In this document: one piece after another, positions 58,733 to 64,000 of the stretch | Numbering within the stretch: position 1 is the first letter of the stretch | Layout: each line of letters begins with the position of its first letter | Source of the DNA: Gemmatimonas aurantiaca | GTDB taxonomy: Bacteria > Gemmatimonadota > Gemmatimonadetes > Gemmatimonadales > Gemmatimonadaceae | Reading direction: 5' to 3' | Assembly: GCF_037190085.1 (NCBI RefSeq) | Contig: NZ_JBBCJO010000002.1 | Span: 248,001 to 312,000, forward strand | Length of the DNA stretch: 64,000 nt | Translations under genes and position numbers: made by a program | Notes under the pieces: model-generated | Databases searched by the model: none | Seen by the model: only the letters and a program-made list of their open reading frames with translations | Told to the model about the DNA's origin: nothing

Positions 58733-60482
58733 CTAGCGACGGTTCCTCTGCCGCAGGCGGTGTACCAGCCACGCCACCACACCGCCCGCAGTGCCGATCC
58801 ATACGACGGGCACAACGCTGACCTGCGTGCCATACAGCAGCGGCCCTACAAGGCTGCGCATGGCCCATGTCACGACGACCGACACACCGATGCCACCGCC
58901 GATCGTCAGCAGCAGACGTTCATCATGGTCCGGCACGAAGAAGAAAAGCAGACAGGCTACGAGACCGAATGTCGCCAGCACCCACGCCGGTGCGAAGTAG
59001 GCCGCATGATACTCGCGAATGAAATGGGCATACCGATCCGGAGCGGCGGCGACACCAGTTTCGCGCCACACGTGAAGGTGTCGCTCCGTTGATCGCGGAG
59101 CATCGAGCGCATAGACGATGAACGGATTGCCCGCCGCGGCACCGAAATGACGAACGTCGCCCGCGACGCCGACCACACGCACCATCGTATCGGCCACGCG
59201 GATTCGTTCATTCACGATCGAACGCACACCGCCCAGGGCGATCGCCAAATTCCTCGACACGATCACGGTGTGCGCCGCGGCTCCCTCCCCCTCCCCCGCT
59301 TCGAAATCCCGTCCAGACACGATCGGCACACCGAGCATCTCGAAGTAGCCGGGAACGACACGCAGGACGATGACATTTGGGACCCCACGTCCATTCATCC
59401 CTTCCACTCGGCGCCACTCATGTGTTCCACCCGTCATGGGAACGGAGGCGGCCTCGAGACACAGCGCGCCCGCGGGAGCGATGGTCTCGCCCACCGAACA
59501 ACGCGCCTCACGCACGAACAGGCCGTTAACCGGAAATCCGATATCGGCCGCCGCGATGGCCCGTGCACTGGCCCAGAACGCGTTGGCGATCCCGATCGCG
59601 CTGGCACCGAAACCGAGCGTCAGCGCCCTCACACGGGCTTCGTCCACGATCGTTTCCAGCGGCCGTCGGCACGAACCACCGTGGGTGCTACTCCGAACCA
59701 CCGGCGTGCGGTGAACAACTCGAGCGCGAGTCCGGGGACGATAACCGACGTCGCGGCGATAACGACGTTCCAGGGACTCCAGCGAAGACTGATGGTCTGC
59801 CCGAAGAACAGCGACAGATCGGGAACAATCGCCCAGAACACCGGAGTCGCCATCCGTGCGACGAATACGGCCAGAACCACCGCCCTCCTGCCAGCATCAG
59901 CGCTTCGAAACGCAGATGACGCAGGACGTCCGGCACGGCCGCCCCGGCGGATACGCGGGCCACCATCATCTCTCGGCGGCCGGCCGTACGTGCCACGAGT
60001 GATCGCGTCGTGACGAGGGTCGCCATTCCCCACAGGAGAACCGCAGCCCCGATGAGCAGATGCAGCACCTGCAGGAACTGCGGCTCTGCCGGTGTGATCG
60101 TTCGCAGGACGGCCCCTACGCTCAACACGGCCTGAATAGCCCCGACGCCAAGACTCGCGACCGCGAGGATCCAGAGCGTGGAGGCCGGTGTCGCCCGGAC
60201 AAGGCGGAGCACGTGGGGCACATCGAGCATCACGTCTCGCACACCGGGCAATCCCCAGGTCTCCTCGACCATGCCGGCAAGACGGGAAGCCTCGTCGGTC
60301 GCCGGGCGTTCATCCGCGTGGAGCATCGCAGGATGCATCGCGTGATGCGTCGCATGAGGCATCGTACGATGCATCGCCTCGAGTTCGAGGTCGAGACGGA
60401 TCGCTTCCTCGAGCTCTGCCCGGGCCTTGCGCGGCCGCAGCACTGTCCGGAGTCGGTAGCGCCATCCGGCGAACACCGCCAT
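58733..60482 (-). pseudogene. Decayed FtsX-type permease (ADOP-like)
   Basis: The N-terminus MAVFAGWRYRLRTVLRP... followed by AELEEAIRLDLELEAMHR is the usual start of Acidobacteria-type duplicated orphan permeases, and the C-terminal part (LLTIGGGIGVSVVVTWAMRSLVGPLLYG) is their last FtsX block. The reading frame shifts twice, near 59885 and near 59660, and each break switches frame without a stop between. The length is far below the ~800 residues of intact relatives, so an internal deletion is also likely. A Met/His-rich insert follows the N-terminal helix. The PadR gene starts just upstream, as in intact ADOP loci. Confidence 0.82.
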
Positions 60483-60486
60483 GCGC

Positions 60487-60834
60487 TCAGCCCTCGAGAA
60501 TGCGCTGGATTGCCGAAAACGCTTCGAGGAAATTCGCCCGTTTCTCGCCGAGCTGCCGACGGCCGGCGGGGGTGATGTGATAGTATCGCGCCCGCCGTCC
60601 GGTCCCCGATGTCCCCCATGTGGCCGTCGCCCACCCGCTTCGCAGGACACGGTCGAGCGCCGGATAGAGCGATCCCTTCTCGACACGGAACACGTCGCCC
60701 GAAAGGCGTTCGATATGCTGCGCGATGCCGTAGCCGTGCATCGGCTGCGCGGCGAGCGAGCGCAGGATCAGCATCTCGAGGGTCCCGGGCGGGATCTCCT
60801 GGGGCGTGGCGGAGTCGGGGGGTTGCGGAAGCAT
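60487..60834 (-). CDS. PadR-family transcriptional regulator
   Basis: 115 residues. The winged helix has the family pattern: LEMLILRSLAAQPMHGYGIAQHIERL, then FRVEKGSLYPALDRVLRSGW and RRARYYHITPAGRRQL. It usually controls the ADOP-type permease beside it, which here is broken. A 10-bp inverted repeat (60845-60887) lies directly upstream as its own operator. It may be on its way to loss, or may have other targets. Confidence 0.92.
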   Translation of the reverse strand: MLPQPPDSATPQEIPPGTLEMLILRSLAAQPMHGYGIAQHIERLSGDVFRVEKGSLYPALDRVLRSGWATATWGTSGTGRRARYYHITPAGRRQLGEKRANFLEAFSAIQRILEG

Positions 60835-60844
60835 GGACTGATGG

Positions 60845-60887
60845 ATAGATAGACTTACTGTAACGTATGGACAGACCGTCTATCTAT
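60845..60887 (-). promoter_or_regulatory. PadR operator, inverted repeat
   Basis: ATAGATAGAC (60845-60854) and GTCTATCTAT (60878-60887) are exactly complementary, 23 bases apart, immediately before the padR start. AT-rich within a GC-rich locus. Autoregulation is the likely purpose. Confidence 0.7.
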
Positions 60888-60933
60888 ACGCCCGCGGGAG
60901 GCGACGCGTCAACCACGTCCAGCCGAGTAGACC

Positions 60934-61745
60934 ATGCCTCGTACGCGCTTCGGATGCCTCGTTGGATTGCTGATCCTCTCCGGCCTGCCGGCCGCTCCCG
61001 CCTCGGCGCAGCCGCGCCCTGCGGTCCTCATCGTGGGCACCTACCACATGGCCAATCCCGGGGCCGACTTGGGCAACGTCGTGGCGGATGACATCCTGGC
61101 ACCGAAGCGTCAGCAGGAAGTGGCCGGCTGGTCGAGCTGCTCGCGGCATTCCGGCCCACGGTCGTCGCGGTCGAGGTGCCGTTCGCACGCCAGGCAAGCC
61201 TCGACACCCGGTACGCCGCCTTTCGACGCGGCGAACAGACGCTCAGTCGATCAGAGTCGGAGCAGGTGGGTTTTCGACTGGCGGCGTCGCTGGGACTGCA
61301 GCACGTGTATGCCGTGGACCATCCTCAGGAACTCGACATGATGGGCGTGGTGCAGTTCGCGATGGCCAATGGATTCGCGCCGTTCGCGCAGTAGATGCGA
61401 CAGACGGTGCAGGCCGAAGTCGCCCGGATCGGCCGCGCATTCCCGACGATGAGTGTGCCGGAACTGGTGGCACTGCACAACGAACCGCGCATGGACGCCG
61501 CGCATGCGTACTACCTCCGCGCAGCGCAGATCGGGCGGGACTCGACGTACATCGGCGCACAGATGACCAGCGCCTGGTTTTCCCGCAATCTCCACATCTA
61601 CGCCAACATTGCGCGCACGGTCACCGCACCCGATACCCGGGTGCTGGTGCTGATCGACGCCGGACATACTCGCATCCTTCGCGATATGATCCGGGATGCC
61701 GGGGAATGGGATCTGGTGGATCCGCTTCCGCTGCTGCGGCGATGA
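60934..61745 (+). pseudogene. Decayed DUF5694 exported protein
   Basis: The first ~60 codons read as a signal peptide (ends ASAQ) followed by VLIVGTYHMANPGADLGNVVADDILAPKRQ, a DUF5694-style opening. The frame is then lost at about 61125; in the next frame the homologous sequence continues (LVELLAAFRPTVVAVEVPF, ARQASLDTRYAAFRRG) to a TAG at 61392. After that stop the same frame continues with MRQTVQAEVARIGRAFPTM and ends at 61745. So there is a frameshift plus a nonsense codon. The family is TraB/haem-lyase-like with unknown function. Confidence 0.75.
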
Positions 61746-62061
61746 GCGTGCGCAAAGCGGATAGACCAGCACCGTCATTCCGTTCAGTGGTTCGCTACCG
61801 ATCTTTGAGGTCTGACGGGGAGAGTTCCTCGGGGCCGCAGTATTGTGGGGCTTGGGGTTTGGAAATTCCGAACGCCGGTCGGCGCCGTTTCACTGGCACA
61901 TCGGCTACCGATTCTCCGCGCGCGTGCTCGTTCGCAAGCATGCCAAATATGTGGCGCGGATTGTCTCGACAATGTCGAGACAAAGGTTTGAGTTTGAGTA
62001 GTATGCAAATAGAGAGCCCTCCAGACTATTCTGGAAGGCTCTCTGCACTTCAAGCCCACTG
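61746..62061. other. Intergenic stretch with a 23-bp palindrome
   Basis: No gene is supported here. At 61961-61983 TTGTCTCGACA, one base, then TGTCGAGACAA form a perfect 11-1-11 palindrome. AT content rises toward the right side. A shadow frame on the minus strand (61795-61983) lacks a start context and family match. The palindrome could be an operator or a recombination site. Confidence 0.6.
62011..62045 (-). terminator. Hairpin after the 62062 gene
   Basis: AGAGAGCCCTCCAGA pairs with TCTGGAAGGCTCTCT with one mismatch and a 5-base loop, 17 bases downstream of the minus-strand stop. A weak T-run follows on the minus strand. Confidence 0.65.
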
Positions 62062-62595
62062 CTATCGTCGAACGGTTCGGGCGACACTTATGTTCAGTTC
62101 TTCCTTCATCGCCTTTGAAGGAAGGTAGACCGAAATTGCCCGGCCTGATCCACCAACTGCCAATTGCTTCACATCCGCAGATTCGATCCGAGCCAACATA
62201 CCATCAATTACTTTCCCCTCTCGCGCGAGCATCCTGTCGGCGCCCTTTGATGCAGGGACTCGGATGTTCCCTGCGAGTCGAGCAGTGTCGCCCTGGATAT
62301 CTCGGAGCAAAGCAAGGTGGTACACAGCCCTCGCTAGACCTTCACGACTCATGCTTGCGCGGTCCATCAGGATAAAGTCGCCCTGCGACCCTTGACGGGA
62401 GATTAGTGGAGCGGACGATTCGATTGGCAGCTTGTCTACCAATGCGACTCTGACTTCTACTCGGCGTGCCAGTTCCTTGGTTCGGACCGCCTCGGGGTTA
62501 GCCTCAGAAGTCATAGTCTGTGCTCCCAGCGGCAAAGCGAACGTGAGGAGCAAAGAGGCGAGAAGCTGACGAGTGCAGCGATAAGTGTTGTTCAT
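62062..62595 (-). CDS. Exported protein, unknown function (AT-richer region)
   Basis: 177 residues from ATG 62595; the upstream frame is open but no signal lies there. Residues ~6-23 are a signal peptide (LLASLLLTFALPLGAQ). The mature part is a mixed soluble protein with no Cys and no motif I can name. No clear ribosome-binding site. Base composition is lower in GC than the rest of the window, as for the next two genes. Probably co-acquired with the neighbouring lipoprotein gene. Confidence 0.62.
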   Translation of the reverse strand: MNNTYRCTRQLLASLLLTFALPLGAQTMTSEANPEAVRTKELARRVEVRVALVDKLPIESSAPLISRQGSQGDFILMDRASMSREGLARAVYHLALLRDIQGDTARLAGNIRVPASKGADRMLAREGKVIDGMLARIESADVKQLAVGGSGRAISVYLPSKAMKEELNISVARTVRR

Positions 62596-62638
62596 CGTGT
62601 GGGGAGAGATGCGGATAGGGCGGTTGAATTGAGCGGTG

Positions 62639-63373
62639 TCAGTCACAAACCAGGACATATCCAGACCAGAGTTCATGCCAGCCCGTTCCGTCACCATAGT
62701 TGATCTCTACGATCAACCAAACGTTTTCACAACCGGATCCACCACCGCCGTAGCCCGGATCCGATGGGCCACCCGGTGGATCACAAGGCTGAGACGGATC
62801 AAAGATGAATTGACCACCACAGGCGATGCGCTTGGCATTTCCGCCCTCATAGCGAACAGCAGTGAGCAGTCCGCCCTTGAAGGCCAACGTCCAAACGATC
62901 GAACTCCGGGCTACCAAGGTTCCTCCATACAACTCCCAATCGCCATCTGCTGATAGCGCAGGTGGAGTAGTGTAACCACAATACAGCTTACCGCCACTCG
63001 TTCCTTGGTACTGATAGGTGTAGGGAAATGGGAAGGTAAAGCGCCGCTGGATCGGGTAGCCACCCATGTGGGCAGTCGTAACCCACAAAGCAAGCGGCGG
63101 AAGAGTTAGGAAGCCCGGCGGTGGAAATGGATTGGGGCATACGAACGTTGCTCCAACCGGAAGCGGCGGGGAATCTCCAATCCAGATCGGCTCTTGCATC
63201 GCTTCAGGCAACTCGGTGAGGGTGTAATACCCATCATCTGAAGTTATGCTTGTCCTGATCGATGGTACCTGTCCTCTATCAGGAATTGGAGCGGACACCG
63301 TCGGCGTCTCCGATGCGCAAGCAGACAAGATGATGCTTGCCAAGAACGCCGCATAAGATCTACCCAACCGCAT
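62639..63373 (-). CDS. Lipoprotein, unknown function
   Basis: 244 residues from ATG 63373, with a GGAG box 9 bases upstream (GTG 63388 is alternative). Lipobox LSAC at ~17-20 follows a short hydrophobic run. The body has four or five Cys (VCPNPFP, LYCGYTTPP, IACGG, PCDPPGG, GCENVW), Pro/Gly-rich stretches and a beta-rich ending (LWSGYVLVCD); disulfides are likely in the periplasm or at the cell surface. No family recognised. AT-richer than the main block. Confidence 0.65.
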   Translation of the reverse strand: MRLGRSYAAFLASIILSACASETPTVSAPIPDRGQVPSIRTSITSDDGYYTLTELPEAMQEPIWIGDSPPLPVGATFVCPNPFPPPGFLTLPPLALWVTTAHMGGYPIQRRFTFPFPYTYQYQGTSGGKLYCGYTTPPALSADGDWELYGGTLVARSSIVWTLAFKGGLLTAVRYEGGNAKRIACGGQFIFDPSQPCDPPGGPSDPGYGGGGSGCENVWLIVEINYGDGTGWHELWSGYVLVCD

Positions 63374-63417
63374 ATTTCGGATCTCCACAGGTTAAATGAT
63401 CCCTCATACTTCATTAG

Positions 63418-63831
63418 GTGAAGGCGACGAATTGTAGATCTGCTTCAATCGCGCGTCAAGTTCTTTTCTGCTACCTTTCTGTCACAACGTCTCCAACCGC
63501 CCGTTTGCAACCCTTATCACAAATTTCTGTGTCGAGCACAGCGCACGGACGCCCAGACGCACGTGATCTTTTTTCGCAGCAAGAGTTTCTCCATGCATGG
63601 CGAGTCATGGCAGGGAATTCTATGTCAGAGGCACAGATTGTAGAATCAGTTCAGCTATTTTTTGCTGATAGAGCTTCGATCGTGGCCGGTGATCTAATCG
63701 GAATACTCGCGATTCAGTCCGAATCTGCTCTTCAGCGAGCCCGATTGGTCTGGGGAACTGATGCTGATTGGTCGGCTGCGAATGTGCGCCGTATACTGAA
63801 CACAACTACCTCCCCGGAGTTGACCGAATGA
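63418..63831 (+). CDS. Small protein of uncertain status
   Basis: 137 codons from a GTG at 63418, but the first ~60 residues look like noise; an ATG at 63607 (MAGNSMSEAQIVESVQLFFADRAS...) gives a shorter and more plausible soluble helical protein. No ribosome-binding site decides the start, and no family match. It converges with the partial gene at the right edge. Confidence 0.4.
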   Translation: MKATNCRSASIARQVLFCYLSVTTSPTARLQPLSQISVSSTAHGRPDARDLFSQQEFLHAWRVMAGNSMSEAQIVESVQLFFADRASIVAGDLIGILAIQSESALQRARLVWGTDADWSAANVRRILNTTTSPELTE

Positions 63832-63844
63832 TCTAGAACCAAAA

Positions 63845-64000
63845 TCAATCGGACGGCGATCCTTTAGCCTGAAGCGCTGCCAGAATCGACGGTGTGATCC
63901 TGAACGAGATCTGCCCTTGTGTAACCCATGCCGGGCTCATGAGCGAGACGCTCACATTCGTCCAATAGTTCGCCAAAGATCCTATCTGCGATGTCGGGAC
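63845..64000 (-). CDS. Partial CDS at the right edge
   Basis: 52 codons open to the window edge, ending in TGA at 63845. The visible sequence (IGSLANYWTNVSVSLMSPAW then ISFRITPSILAALQAKGSPSD) has a normal, beta-rich composition, so it looks like a real C-terminus rather than a chance frame. Function unknown. It is too short at 51 residues to be resolved further here. Confidence 0.5.
   Translation of the reverse strand, partial: VPTSQIGSLANYWTNVSVSLMSPAWVTQGQISFRITPSILAALQAKGSPSD

Noticed and set aside
61795..61983. 62-residue minus-strand open frame over the 61961 palindrome
   Set aside because: No ribosome-binding site, no motif, and both strands stay open across this stretch, so it is likely chance.
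1..64000. CRISPR arrays, tRNA, rRNA, prophage or insertion sequence
   Set aside because: I found no regularly spaced identical repeats of 24-40 bases, no cloverleaf or rRNA segments, and no transposase, integrase or phage structural protein by reading the frames.

Overview
The window is a piece of a GC-rich bacterial chromosome. The large exported peptidases with glycine-rich inserts, the paired PadR regulator and Acidobacteria-type permease, the sigma/HEAT-repeat operon and the signal peptides ending in Ala-Gln all suggest a Gemmatimonadota-like organism. This lineage call is an inference, because no rRNA or other decisive marker is present. Apart from the last 2 kb it reads as dense chromosome; no prophage, insertion sequence, CRISPR array, rRNA or tRNA was recognised.

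Layout. 1-3.8 kb: the end of an RND adaptor gene and a heavy-metal RND pump. 3.8-12.2 kb: housekeeping and hydrolytic genes (creatininase family, neutral zinc peptidase, DUF3857/transglutaminase protein, HNH nuclease, HIT protein, a fused E1 alpha/beta 2-oxoacid dehydrogenase, an exported DUF4412-like protein). 12.3-12.9 kb: a VapBC toxin-antitoxin pair with an operator over its promoter. 13-21 kb: an S9 peptidase, a small Cys-containing protein with rpsD, an exported protein and an M14 peptidase; two large palindromic elements lie on either side of the rpsD pair. 21-28.2 kb: amidohydrolase, VTT membrane protein, TonB-type protein, an orphan antitoxin remnant, a second HNH protein, HtpX, rhodanese and OsmC. 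28.2-30.6 kb: a TetR regulator and its DHA2 efflux pump, each preceded by the same operator. 30.6-34.6 kb: a four-gene operon of ECF sigma factor, membrane protein (probable anti-sigma factor) and two HEAT-repeat proteins, with a run of 15 G upstream. 34.8-41.1 kb: a coiled-coil membrane protein, a lipoprotein, type B L31 and a Ser/Thr kinase with its partner.

41.1-54.1 kb is a metal-homeostasis block and the most interesting part. Copper side: a translationally coupled minus-strand operon mbnP-mbnH-copC-copD (a four-Cys MbnP protein, its di-heme MbnH partner, CopC, CopD), and a second set SCO - PCuAC - small exported protein behind a Fur/Zur regulator. Zinc side: a DUF2796 (ZrgA-like) protein, a ZIP-like/permease fusion with a His-rich loop, two COG0523 GTPases with CxCC motifs, a cysteine-free L33, a DUF3299 protein, the Fur/Zur regulator and a truncated ABC ATPase. 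AT-rich palindromes sit where Zur would be expected to bind.

54.1-58.7 kb: a compact biotin operon bioF-bioA-bioD-bioB. 58.7-61.7 kb: a PadR gene with its own operator next to two decayed genes (a permease and a DUF5694 protein). 61.8-64 kb: visibly AT-richer sequence with exported proteins of unknown function, probably acquired.
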